Origin: Planctomycetota bacterium
Lineage (GTDB): Bacteria; Planctomycetota; UBA1135
Assembly: GCA_021776925.1 (NCBI GenBank)
Contig: JAJFFB010000128.1
Location: forward strand, 1 to 48,215
Reading direction: 5' to 3'
DNA: 48,215 nt
How positions within the stretch are numbered: the first letter of the stretch is position 1; each line of letters opens with the position of its first letter. A program made the position numbers and the translations under genes. This document shows, in pieces, positions 8,831 through 16,715 of this stretch. The notes under the pieces are model-generated. The model saw only the letters and a list, made by a program, of their open reading frames with translations. It had not been told where the DNA came from and did no database searches.

Positions 8831-10522
8831 ATGCTCCCCTCTGTCCTGATCGCCGTCCTAGCCCTTGCCGAGCCTACGCAATTTGCGGGCAACGCCGGCG
8901 GCGGATTTGAAAAGTCTTCAACCTTGTATGGGCCCAGTCAAGCGGGGCTTTTCGGGCGTTGCCTCGCGCCTATTGGCGACGTCGACGGCGATGGTATCGG
9001 CGACCTTTTGGTCGGCGCACCGGGGCATGACGAACCTGGAATCACAAACTCCGGTCTGGTCCAGGTCTACAGCGGCGCAACCCAGGCCTTGATTCATTCC
9101 CACCCCGGCACGATGGCCTATGAGACCGTCGGGATTGCCGTGACCGCCTTGGATGACATCGACGCCGATCTGGTTCTCGACTACGCCTACGCCACACGTC
9201 AGGGGGGAGGGACGGTCCACCTGTGTTCCGGAGCCACGGGAACCCTGATCCGCACCATCCCGGCGCCGGTCGACGCGCTCGAATTCGGTTCTTCGCTGCA
9301 CCTCGCCGACGACATGAGCGGTGATGGCGTTCCAGACCTCATGGTCGGCGCCGAGAATTCCTTGGTCGCCGGCCTTGCGGTGGGCAAGACCTACCTGATC
9401 GATACTTCCACCGGCAGCGTGATCCGTGAATGGAGCGGCAGCGCGGTGGGCGACGCCTTCGGCCGCCAGGTCAGTTCGATCGCCGATATCAATTCCAATG
9501 GCTTTCCTGAAGCGGTGATCGCCGCGCCCGGCACCGATTCCGGCGGTCTGCTCGATTCCGGCGCGGTCGTGGTCTTTGACGGCAACACCGGAGTGGAGCT
9601 GCTGCGAGTCGACGGCACCCATCTCAGCGGCTGGTTCGGCAGTTCGCTGGTCGGCCTCAACGATTTAGACGGCGATGGCCTGGCCGATTTCGCCGCCGGC
9701 AGCATCTATGACGCTGGCATGGGAGTGCAAGTAGGCGCATTCGGTACCTACTCCAGCGCCAGTGGGTTGGAACTGCTGCGTTACACCGGCAACGACACCA
9801 ACGAACAATTTGCCGCTACCCTTGCGGCCGGCGGCGACTGCGATGGCGACGGCATTGAAGACATCCTGGTCGGCGCACCCGGCTCGCTGTACGAGGGCCG
9901 GGTCTATCTCTATTCCGGCGCCTCCGGGGTCGGTGCGGAGACCGGAATCCTGGCCAAAATCGAGAACGAGGGCGACCATGACTTCGGCTATGCGGTGGCG
10001 CGCGCCGACGACCTCGACCTCGACGGCATCGCCGACCTTTTCATCGGTGCTCCCAGTGCCGAGGATCTTGGGGTAGAGACTGGTGCGGTGGTGGTGTGCC
10101 TTTCGAAAGTCTTTCTGACCGCCGATTCACCCACATTCTCTTCGGCCGCTGGCGGCACCATCACCTACTCGATGGACTTCCCGCCGGACACCACCGGAGG
10201 CAGCGCGGTACTCAACTACCAGCTGCTCGCTTCGGCGGTGGGCACCGGCCCGACCGCGCTGGGCGGTTTTGTGATTCCGCTGACCAACGACTCCATGTTT
10301 GTCGACACGCTGAACAAGCGTTATCCAGGCATGGTTGCCAATCCATTCGGCAACCTCGACCTGAACGGCGACGGGAGCTTCTCGCTGACCTTCCTGCCCG
10401 GGCAGGCCGACAACTTGGTCGGCAGCCTGTTCTGGCTCAGCGTCGGCTGGAGCGAGGTCGGTTCTCTGGGCTTTGTTCTGCACGGCTTCAGTTCGCCGGT
10501 CTCACTGGAAGTCCTGCCATAA
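8831..10522 (+). CDS. Secreted FG-GAP (integrin-alpha-like) repeat protein
   Basis: The 563-residue product starts with a short signal peptide (MLPSVLIAVLALAEP). It has at least six FG-GAP blades with Ca2+-binding loops of the DxDxDG type: GDVDGDGIGDLLVGAP, DDMSGDGVPDLMVGAE, LNDLDGDGLADFAAGS, GDCDGDGIEDILVGAP and DDLDLDGIADLFIGAP. This is the arrangement of integrin-alpha N-terminal propellers. The last 130 residues form a separate beta domain with a GNLDLNGDGSFSLTF segment and no propeller motif. No catalytic motif is visible. It is probably an extracellular calcium-stabilised adhesion or binding protein. It is monocistronic, facing away from the BNR gene; its TAA stop abuts a hairpin that serves the opposing gene. 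Confidence 0.9.
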   Translation: MLPSVLIAVLALAEPTQFAGNAGGGFEKSSTLYGPSQAGLFGRCLAPIGDVDGDGIGDLLVGAPGHDEPGITNSGLVQVYSGATQALIHSHPGTMAYETVGIAVTALDDIDADLVLDYAYATRQGGGTVHLCSGATGTLIRTIPAPVDALEFGSSLHLADDMSGDGVPDLMVGAENSLVAGLAVGKTYLIDTSTGSVIREWSGSAVGDAFGRQVSSIADINSNGFPEAVIAAPGTDSGGLLDSGAVVVFDGNTGVELLRVDGTHLSGWFGSSLVGLNDLDGDGLADFAAGSIYDAGMGVQVGAFGTYSSASGLELLRYTGNDTNEQFAATLAAGGDCDGDGIEDILVGAPGSLYEGRVYLYSGASGVGAETGILAKIENEGDHDFGYAVARADDLDLDGIADLFIGAPSAEDLGVETGAVVVCLSKVFLTADSPTFSSAAGGTITYSMDFPPDTTGGSAVLNYQLLASAVGTGPTALGGFVIPLTNDSMFVDTLNKRYPGMVANPFGNLDLNGDGSFSLTFLPGQADNLVGSLFWLSVGWSEVGSLGFVLHGFSSPVSLEVLP

Positions 10523-10556
10523 AAAAACGCCGTCGTCCTCCCCCGGACAACGGCGT
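10520..10556 (-). terminator. Rho-independent terminator for the DoxX-like gene
   Basis: ACGCCGTCGTCC (10527-10538) pairs with GGACAACGGCGT (10545-10556): 12 positions with one mismatch or G-U, and a six-base loop. Reading leftwards, the minus strand then has a run of seven T (complement of 10521-10527). This is the classic form for transcription leaving the gene at 10592-11035. The plus-strand gene's stop codon overlaps the T-run. Confidence 0.8.
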
Positions 10557-10591
10557 AACAATCCCCCGTTGGATAGCGTGATGCCAGTGGA

Positions 10592-11035
10592 TCACTGCGG
10601 CGATTGCCAGCGGGATCCGAGCAGCGGGATTTCGCTGCGACGCAAGCGGATGATGAGCAGGCTGGCGGCCAGGGTGGCGAGCGCCATCCCGAACAGCGCG
10701 CCGCCGTCGTCGCCGACCACTACGCCGAGTGCCAGCAGGTGGGTCAGCACCGCGCCAGTCATCAGGCCGACGGCCATCAGCGCGCCAAGCACCGCCGCAC
10801 TCGGCATCAGCAGCATGGCGGCGGCGGCGAGTTCGCTGACTCCGACGATCAGGCGGCCGAATGGCTCGGCGCCGAGCTGGCGGAACATCTCCATCGCCTC
10901 GGGTGCGCCACTCAGCTTGAAGAACATGGCTTGTCCGAGGATCGCCGCAGCGAAGATCTGAGCGCCCCAGGTGGCGATCTGAGCGCCTCGGCTGCGCGGA
11001 AGCGGTAGGGTAATGGCGGTTGCGGACTTGCTCAT
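10592..11035 (-). CDS. DoxX-like four-helix membrane protein
   Basis: The 147-residue product starts at the ATG at 11035 (MSKSATAITL), with a GGCGGTG-like ribosome site just upstream; an in-frame ATG at 11131 lacks support. Four hydrophobic segments are visible: WGAQIFAAAILGQAMFF, GRLIVGVSELAAAAMLLM, VLGALMAVGLMTGAVLTHLL and ALFGMALATLAASLLII. The helix-1 pattern ending QAMFFKLSG followed by a short amphipathic stretch and FGRLIVGVSEL is characteristic of the DoxX/DoxD-like family, which includes quinone-interacting membrane subunits. It is transcribed divergently from the Rieske cluster across 131 bases. It may be a membrane or quinone partner of that cluster, but this is inference from position only. 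Confidence 0.75.
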   Translation of the reverse strand: MSKSATAITLPLPRSRGAQIATWGAQIFAAAILGQAMFFKLSGAPEAMEMFRQLGAEPFGRLIVGVSELAAAAMLLMPSAAVLGALMAVGLMTGAVLTHLLALGVVVGDDGGALFGMALATLAASLLIIRLRRSEIPLLGSRWQSPQ

Positions 11036-11166
11036 GACAACACCGCCTTCGCCTGCTCGAGGCGCCTGTGACAGCATTTTGCAAGATCCGAAAGGTGGGG
11101 TGTTGGATAACAATTCGGAAATATTCTCCATAACGGCGGCCAGAGCTAGTCGAATGGGGCGCCATC

Positions 11167-12840
11167 ATGAAGGGAAACACACAGCTTGCATCCATGATCA
11201 AGATCGCCACCTGGAGCAAACTTCTCGACCGCGAACCTGAATACGCCCTCGTCGCTGAGGTCGACCTGGTCGTCCTGCGACTGGGTTCAGAGGTTTCGGT
11301 CCTTTACGGCCGCTGCCTGCACCGCGGGGCGCTGATGTCGGACGGCCACATGGTGGGGGACAACCTCATCTGTGGGGTGCACGGCTGGGACTATCGCGCC
11401 GATACTGGGGTCAGCGAATACAACAATAGCGAGGCGCTGCACAAGTTCCACGCCGTGGTCGAAAACGACGCGGTGCTGGTCGACGAGGAGGAGATCCGCG
11501 CCTTCGCGCGCAGACATCCGCAGCCTTACCAGCGCGAGGAGTACCTGGGCCTTTACGCCGACGTGCACGGAACGCCCGAGGAACCCTTCAACACACACAT
11601 CCAGGAGCTGGCCAAGAAGGGTTACGCGGGAGTGGGACACCACGGCCCGACCTCGGCCATGGGGGTTGCCCTGACCGGACTTCCGCGCTGGGACGACATC
11701 CAGGTGCTGACTGCGCAGATGGCGCGCAAGCCCTTGCTGGACGAAGAGGAAGTCGGCACCGAACTGGTGATCGGCCCGCGCGCGGAGAAACCGCTGCGCC
11801 TCGAGGTTCCGCTGTTGGTCAGCGACATGAGTTACGGCGCGCTGTCGGAAGAGGCCAAGGTTCCCTTGGCCACCGGCGCGGAAATGGCTGGCACCGGAAT
11901 CTGCTCCGGCGAAGGCGGCATGCTTCCCGAAGAGCAGCAGGCCAACAGCCGTTACTTCTACGAACTGGCCTCGGCCCAATTCGGCTGGAGCCTGGACAAG
12001 GCGGCGATGTGTCAGGCCTTTCACTTCAAGGGCGGGCAGGGGGCCAAGACCGGCACCGGCGGGCACCTGCCCGGCAACAAGGTACAGGGCAAGATCGCCG
12101 AGGTGCGCGGGCTGCCAGCCGGCACCGCCGCGATCAGTCCGTCTCGTTTCCTCGACCTCGACACCCCGGCCGACTTCCGCCGCCTCGGCGACGAGGTGCG
12201 CGAAGCCACCGACGGCGTGCCGATCGGTTTCAAGCTGTCAGCCCAGCACGTCGAGGACGACATCGACTTCGCTCTGCAGGGGGGGTGCGACTACGTGATC
12301 CTCGACGGCCGCGGCGGCGGCACCGGCGCCGCTCCCAACGTCTTCAAGAGCAACATCTCCATTCCGACGATGCCGGCGCTGGCGCGCGCGCGGCGTTTCC
12401 TGGATCAGAGAGCCGGTCGCGAAGTGACCCTGATCATCACCGGAGGTCTGCGCCACGAAGGTGACTTCGTCAAGGCCATGGCGCTGGGTGCCGACGGCAT
12501 CGCGGTTTCCAACGCCGCGCTGCAGGCGATCGGTTGCCTGGGCATGCGCGCCTGTGACAGCAACAACTGTCCGGTCGGCATCGCCACCCAGCGCGAGGAC
12601 CTGCGTGCCCGCTTGCAGATCGAAAAATCCGCGCGCCAGCTGGCCAACTGGTTCGAGGCCAGCGTCGGCCTGATGCAGGTGCTCGCGCGTGCCTGCGGTC
12701 ACCGACATCTCAACCAGTTCAACATGAATGACCTCACCACCTGGAATCGAGACGTGGCCTACCTCAGCGGGGTGGAGTATTCCGGCGTGGTGCCGTTAAG
12801 CGGAGGCCAGCGCAGCGGCAATGAGGAGGTTCAGATATGA
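11167..12840 (+). CDS. Rieske-FMN glutamate-synthase-like fusion oxidoreductase
   Basis: The 557-residue product has an N-terminal Rieske [2Fe-2S] domain: Cys50-Leu-His52 and Cys69-Gly-Val-His72, with 16 residues between. The rest (about residues 130-545) is an FMN-dependent glutamate-synthase central/FMN-type domain. The pyrophosphate loop GRGGGTGAAP, the PIGFKLSAQH segment and the [3Fe-4S] cysteines Cys457, Cys463 and Cys468 in CLGMRACDSNNCPVG are present. There is no glutaminase domain, so glutamate synthesis from glutamine is unlikely. Starts at 11167 and 11194 are both possible; neither has a strong ribosome site. The TGA overlaps the next gene's ATG (ATGA). The predicted electron path is Rieske to [3Fe-4S] and FMN, or the reverse. 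The substrate is unknown. Confidence 0.88.
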   Translation: MKGNTQLASMIKIATWSKLLDREPEYALVAEVDLVVLRLGSEVSVLYGRCLHRGALMSDGHMVGDNLICGVHGWDYRADTGVSEYNNSEALHKFHAVVENDAVLVDEEEIRAFARRHPQPYQREEYLGLYADVHGTPEEPFNTHIQELAKKGYAGVGHHGPTSAMGVALTGLPRWDDIQVLTAQMARKPLLDEEEVGTELVIGPRAEKPLRLEVPLLVSDMSYGALSEEAKVPLATGAEMAGTGICSGEGGMLPEEQQANSRYFYELASAQFGWSLDKAAMCQAFHFKGGQGAKTGTGGHLPGNKVQGKIAEVRGLPAGTAAISPSRFLDLDTPADFRRLGDEVREATDGVPIGFKLSAQHVEDDIDFALQGGCDYVILDGRGGGTGAAPNVFKSNISIPTMPALARARRFLDQRAGREVTLIITGGLRHEGDFVKAMALGADGIAVSNAALQAIGCLGMRACDSNNCPVGIATQREDLRARLQIEKSARQLANWFEASVGLMQVLARACGHRHLNQFNMNDLTTWNRDVAYLSGVEYSGVVPLSGGQRSGNEEVQI

Positions 12841-14840
12841 GTTCTAACGACCACGACCACGACCACGACGCAACTGCACCGGACCCCGCACAGGGTTGGT
12901 TCAAGATCCTGGACGGCGACGAACTTCCCGAAGGCCGCGTCAAGACCGTGACCTGCGGCCGCCGCAGCCTGTGCATGACGCGACATCAGGGCAAGTACGG
13001 CGCGCTGGACAACAAGTGTCCGCACCAGGGTGGGCCGCTCGGTGAAGGTTCGATCGAGAACGGTCTGCTGCGCTGTCCGTGGCACGGTTGGGACTACGAT
13101 CCGATCAGCGGCAAAGCTCCCGGGTATGACGATGGCGTCGAGACCTTCCCGGTAGAGGTGCGCGACGATGGCGTCTACGTGCAGCTCGAAGAGGAGCAAG
13201 CGCACACGCGCACGGTTTCCGATCTGATGGCGGAATCCCTGGTCAACTGGGGTGTGCGTCAGGTGTTCGGCATGGTCGGCCACTCCAACCTGGGGTTGGC
13301 CGACGCGATGCGCCGTCAGGAACAGGCCGGCAAGCTGCAGTACATCGGCATCCGTCACGAAGGAGCCGCGGCCTTCGCGGTTTCGGCCTACGGCAAGCTC
13401 ACCGGGCGTCCGGCGGCGTGCCTGTCGATCGCCGGGCCCGGCGCCACCAACCTGCTGACCGGCTTGTGGGACGCAAACGTCGACCGCGCTCCGGCGCTGG
13501 CCCTGACCGGCCAGGTCGATACCCAGGTCCTCGGCCCAGGCGCCTTCCAGGAGATCGATCTAACCGCCGCCTTCGGCAAGGTCGCGCAGTGGTCGCAGCC
13601 GGTGCTGGCAACTTCGAAGCACGCGGAACTGGTCAATCTCGCGTGCAAGAGCGCGATTCTGAACCGCGGTGTGGCGCACCTGATCTTCCCCGATGAAGTG
13701 CAGACTCTGCCGGCGGCGGAAGACGCGCGCGCCGGTTCAGCCCAAGGGCGCATGACCAGCCGTGGGATCGAACCTCCGCCCGAGGCCGTTGCTGCGGCCC
13801 TGGACAAGATTCGCGCCGCCAAACGGCCGCTCATCATCGTCGGCCATGGTGCACGATTTGACATGGACGCGGTCGAGGCCTTCGCCGACCGCCTCGGCGC
13901 GCCGGTGATCACCACCTTCAAGGGCAAGGGTTTGATCTCAGATCACCATTCCTTGGCAGGCGGGGTGCTGGGTCGCAGTGGCACGCCGATCGCCAGCTGG
14001 TGCATGAACGAGTCCGATCTGCTGATCGTGCTCGGCGCGAGTTTCTCCAACCACACCGGGATCACGCCCAAGCTAGCGACCATCCAGGTCGATTACGATC
14101 CGATGATCCTCGGCAAGTTCCACGCGGTCGACGTGCCGGTGTGGGGTGAGATCGGCGCCACCTTGAAGATCTTGCACGAGCAGCTGCCGCAGGGCACCGG
14201 CGCCGAAGACCAGCGCCCACTAATCGCCGAACGCTGGCAGATCTGGCGGCGCGAGAAGAAGCGACGCCGTGCCGACGAAGGCGACAACGGATTGAATTCG
14301 GCGACCATTTTCGAAGAGCTTTCGAGCGCCATTCCCGAGGACGCGATCATCGCCGTCGACGTCGGCAACAACACCTACTCTTTTGGGCGTTACTTTGAGT
14401 GCGCGCGCCAGGCGGTGCTGATGTCGGGCTATCTGGGTTCGATCGGTTTCTCGCTGCCGGCGGCGATGGGCGCCTGGGCTGCCACCCAGGAAGAGGATTC
14501 CCCCTTCCACGGCAGGCCGGTGGTTTCGGTCTCGGGCGACGGCGGTTTCGGGCAATACATGGCCGAGCTGACCACTGCGGTCAAATACGGCATGAACATC
14601 ACTCACGTCCTGCTCAACAACAATGAGCTGGGCAAGATCTCGAAAGAACAACGCGCCGGCAACTGGCAGGCGTGGCAGACCTCGCTGCACAACCCAGACT
14701 TCTCCAAGTACGCAGAGCTGTGTGGAGCCAAGGGCATCCGCGTGAGTGATAAGAGCGAATTAGCCGCAGCGCTGGCCCAGGCCCTCGCCCACCCGGGTCC
14801 CGCCCTGGTTGAAATCCTCTCCGACCCGGTGCTGATCTGA
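12837..14840 (+). CDS. Rieske-thiamine-diphosphate enzyme fusion (acetolactate synthase/pyruvate oxidase family)
   Basis: The 667-residue product begins with an unusual His-Asp run (HDHDHDHD, residues 6-11 region). A Rieske domain follows with Cys61-Pro-His63 and Cys80-Pro-Trp-His83. From about residue 125 it is a complete three-domain ThDP enzyme. The PYR domain has catalytic Glu175 in IRHEGAAAF, a central FAD/nucleotide-fold domain contains PLIIVGHGARFD, and the PP domain has the GDGGFG motif near residue 567 with the NNNELG end of the GDG-N motif. A GAGGAGG ribosome site and the ATGA overlap couple it to the preceding gene. The likely reaction is 2-oxoacid decarboxylation or carboligation. 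The fused iron-sulfur domain suggests it hands electrons onward as pyruvate oxidase does. The substrate cannot be read from the sequence. Confidence 0.88.
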   Translation: MSSNDHDHDHDATAPDPAQGWFKILDGDELPEGRVKTVTCGRRSLCMTRHQGKYGALDNKCPHQGGPLGEGSIENGLLRCPWHGWDYDPISGKAPGYDDGVETFPVEVRDDGVYVQLEEEQAHTRTVSDLMAESLVNWGVRQVFGMVGHSNLGLADAMRRQEQAGKLQYIGIRHEGAAAFAVSAYGKLTGRPAACLSIAGPGATNLLTGLWDANVDRAPALALTGQVDTQVLGPGAFQEIDLTAAFGKVAQWSQPVLATSKHAELVNLACKSAILNRGVAHLIFPDEVQTLPAAEDARAGSAQGRMTSRGIEPPPEAVAAALDKIRAAKRPLIIVGHGARFDMDAVEAFADRLGAPVITTFKGKGLISDHHSLAGGVLGRSGTPIASWCMNESDLLIVLGASFSNHTGITPKLATIQVDYDPMILGKFHAVDVPVWGEIGATLKILHEQLPQGTGAEDQRPLIAERWQIWRREKKRRRADEGDNGLNSATIFEELSSAIPEDAIIAVDVGNNTYSFGRYFECARQAVLMSGYLGSIGFSLPAAMGAWAATQEEDSPFHGRPVVSVSGDGGFGQYMAELTTAVKYGMNITHVLLNNNELGKISKEQRAGNWQAWQTSLHNPDFSKYAELCGAKGIRVSDKSELAAALAQALAHPGPALVEILSDPVLI

Positions 14841-14862
14841 TGGCATTCGGAGAACGAAGAAC

Positions 14863-15144
14863 ATGATCCTCGCCATCTATCTCGTCAACGCCTTCCTCGT
14901 CTACCTGATGGTCGGCACCGTGTTCGCCGTGCTGTTCGTGACCAAGGGTGTCGGCCGCATGGATGCGGACGCGCGTTCGGGAAGCTGGGGCTTTCGCCTG
15001 ATGGTTTTTCCAGGATCGATGCTGTTGTGGCCCTACCTTCTGCTGCGCTGGCTCAAATCCGCAGGTCCGCGCCCGGAACAGAATCCGCATCGTCTTTCCT
15101 GTCGGGGCGTGCCCGAGGATTCTGAAGGGGAGGTGGGATCATGA
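14863..15144 (+). CDS. Small two-helix membrane protein of the redox cluster
   Basis: A 93-residue protein with two predicted transmembrane helices (IYLVNAFLVYLMVGTVFAVL and FRLMVFPGSMLLWPYLLL). Between them lies a short soluble loop with MDADARSG, followed by a basic C-terminal tail. A GGAGAACGAAG purine stretch precedes the ATG. Its TGA overlaps the next ATG. I do not recognise a family. Size and position suggest a small subunit or anchor for the neighbouring Rieske enzymes. This kind of short hydrophobic gene is often missed in annotation. Confidence 0.75.
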   Translation: MILAIYLVNAFLVYLMVGTVFAVLFVTKGVGRMDADARSGSWGFRLMVFPGSMLLWPYLLLRWLKSAGPRPEQNPHRLSCRGVPEDSEGEVGS

Positions 15145-15662
15145 TCCAACCCCTGCGTAGAAGGCACCGCTTCATGGTGACGACCCTTGGAGTCTTGATC
15201 CTGGCTGGTTTCTTGATAGGTTTGCAGGCGCGCCAGGACGTGCCGCACATGGCCGCTGCGGAGTTGGGTTCCGCGGGTGCGGTTCGTCAGGCCCTCGGTG
15301 TGCCCGGCGAGCGCCTCGGCGATCTTCCGCTGCTGGCTCGAACCCTGCGTTTGCCGGTCGACGAGCGGGGAGTTCCAGTGGTCGATGCTGTGGCGCCGGA
15401 TGCTGCGTCCGGGTACTTCCTGCAGCTCCTCGCCGATCCCGATTGGAACGAGGCCGACGTCCTGGTCTACCTTACCCAGGTCGCAGGGCCGCATGATGCG
15501 CTGCCGCCCGCGGCGCAACTGCTTGGCCCCATGGGCGGCTGGCGGGGGGGGCTGTTGCCGATTCCGGACGCAACCCCTTGGTTGTCCTCGAGCGTGGTTC
15601 TCTACAGCCTCGCGCACCAGAAAGTCCTGGGCAGCGGCCCCTTGCCGCAGGTGGAACCCTAG
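15141..15662 (+). CDS. Membrane-anchored hypothetical protein of the redox cluster
   Basis: The 173-residue product has a basic N-terminus (MIQPLRRRHR), one transmembrane helix (MVTTLGVLILAGFLIGLQA), and a periplasmic domain of about 140 residues without Cys-x-x-Cys-His or other cofactor motifs. GGGAGG sits upstream of the start, which overlaps the previous stop (ATGA). The stop TAG is followed directly by the next gene's ATG. The family is not recognised. The tight coupling on both sides argues it is a working part of the cluster, perhaps an assembly or interaction subunit. Function unknown. Confidence 0.7.
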   Translation: MIQPLRRRHRFMVTTLGVLILAGFLIGLQARQDVPHMAAAELGSAGAVRQALGVPGERLGDLPLLARTLRLPVDERGVPVVDAVAPDAASGYFLQLLADPDWNEADVLVYLTQVAGPHDALPPAAQLLGPMGGWRGGLLPIPDATPWLSSSVVLYSLAHQKVLGSGPLPQVEP

Positions 15663-16715
15663 ATGGGACACGCATACCAAGCGGTCGGCTGGAACCGACA
15701 GAAGAAGATCTACGACGGCGTCCTGCTCGGCGCGATCCTGCTCTATCTCGGCGGTTTCCTTGGACTGGGTTTTGCCACCCATCCCGATGCGACCTTCGAG
15801 ACGATGCTGATTCGCGCGCTGGGAACCGGGGCGCTGCTGCTGCTCCACGTCATCTTGTCGATCGGTCCCTTGTGCCGGCTCGACCGCCGTTTCCTGCCGC
15901 TGCTCTACAACCGTCGCCACCTGGGCGTGGCGATGTTCATCCTGGCGCTCGGCCACGGCACGCTCTCCACCATCCAGTTCCATGCTTTCGGCGACCTGCA
16001 CCCGCTAGTCAGCCTCTTGGTCAGCAACACGCGTTTCGACAATCTGGCGCAATTCCCATTTCAGCCGCTGGGTTTCTTTGCCCTGATCATCCTGGCGCTG
16101 ATGGCGACCACCAGTCACGATTTCTGGCTGTCGATCCTCAGCGCTCCGGTGTGGAAGGCCTTGCACATGCTGGTGTATGTCGCTTACGCGCTTATCGTCA
16201 TGCACGTGGTCCTGGGCGTGCTGCAGACCGAAACCAGTCTTTGGCTGAGCGGCGCCTTGGGTGCCGGGGTGCTGTGGGTGTTCGGTCTGCACATCGTCGC
16301 CGGGCGGCGCGAAGTGCGCGTCGATCTGACGCCGGCAGGCGTGGAGGCCAACTCCTACGTCGACGTCTGCGCCTTGCAGGACATCCCCGAAAAACGCGCC
16401 AAGGTGGTGTCGATCGACGGCGAACGCGTGGCCGTATTCCGTTACGACGGCAGGGTCTCGGCGCTGTCCAACCCTTGTCAGCACCAGAACGGCCCGCTCG
16501 GCGAGGGTTGCATCCGCGACGGCCTGGTGACCTGTCCCTGGCACGGTTATCAATACCGGCCGGATTCGGGAGCTTCGCCCGAGCCTTTCACCGAGAAGGT
16601 CCCGACCTTCAAGGTCAAGGTTGAAGAGGGCCGCGTGCTGGTGCAATCCAACCCGCAGCCAGCCGGAACCCGGGTTGAGCCCGCCACCTTCAACGCCGAG
16701 GAGATCGATGTCTGA
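15663..16715 (+). CDS. Ferric-reductase-like membrane protein fused to a Rieske domain
   Basis: The 350-residue protein has six transmembrane helices in about the first 215 residues. The histidine pattern is that of ferric-reductase-like (MsrQ/YedZ-type) b-haem domains: His62, His98, His168 and His181, candidate ligands on helices 2, 3 and 5. The C-terminal 120 residues are a Rieske domain with Cys272-Gln-His274 and Cys291-Pro-Trp-His294. It is closely similar to the Rieske domain of the ThDP enzyme (both share xGPLGEGxI then CPWHG). The start immediately follows the previous TAG. The natural reading is a transmembrane electron conduit between the soluble Rieske enzymes and quinone or a periplasmic partner. 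Direction and acceptor are not determinable. Confidence 0.85.
   Translation: MGHAYQAVGWNRQKKIYDGVLLGAILLYLGGFLGLGFATHPDATFETMLIRALGTGALLLLHVILSIGPLCRLDRRFLPLLYNRRHLGVAMFILALGHGTLSTIQFHAFGDLHPLVSLLVSNTRFDNLAQFPFQPLGFFALIILALMATTSHDFWLSILSAPVWKALHMLVYVAYALIVMHVVLGVLQTETSLWLSGALGAGVLWVFGLHIVAGRREVRVDLTPAGVEANSYVDVCALQDIPEKRAKVVSIDGERVAVFRYDGRVSALSNPCQHQNGPLGEGCIRDGLVTCPWHGYQYRPDSGASPEPFTEKVPTFKVKVEEGRVLVQSNPQPAGTRVEPATFNAEEIDV

Noticed and set aside
10592-11131. Longer DoxX-like protein starting at 11131
   Set aside because: The extra 32 residues are not hydrophobic and lie in the likely promoter gap; the start at 11035 has a better ribosome site.
11036-11166. Possible -35/-10 boxes (TTGCAA, TTGGAT, TATTCT) between the DoxX-like and Rieske genes
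   Set aside because: The spacings I found (13 or about 20 bases) do not fit a standard promoter, and no planctomycete consensus was available to me. The region surely holds a promoter but I cannot place it.
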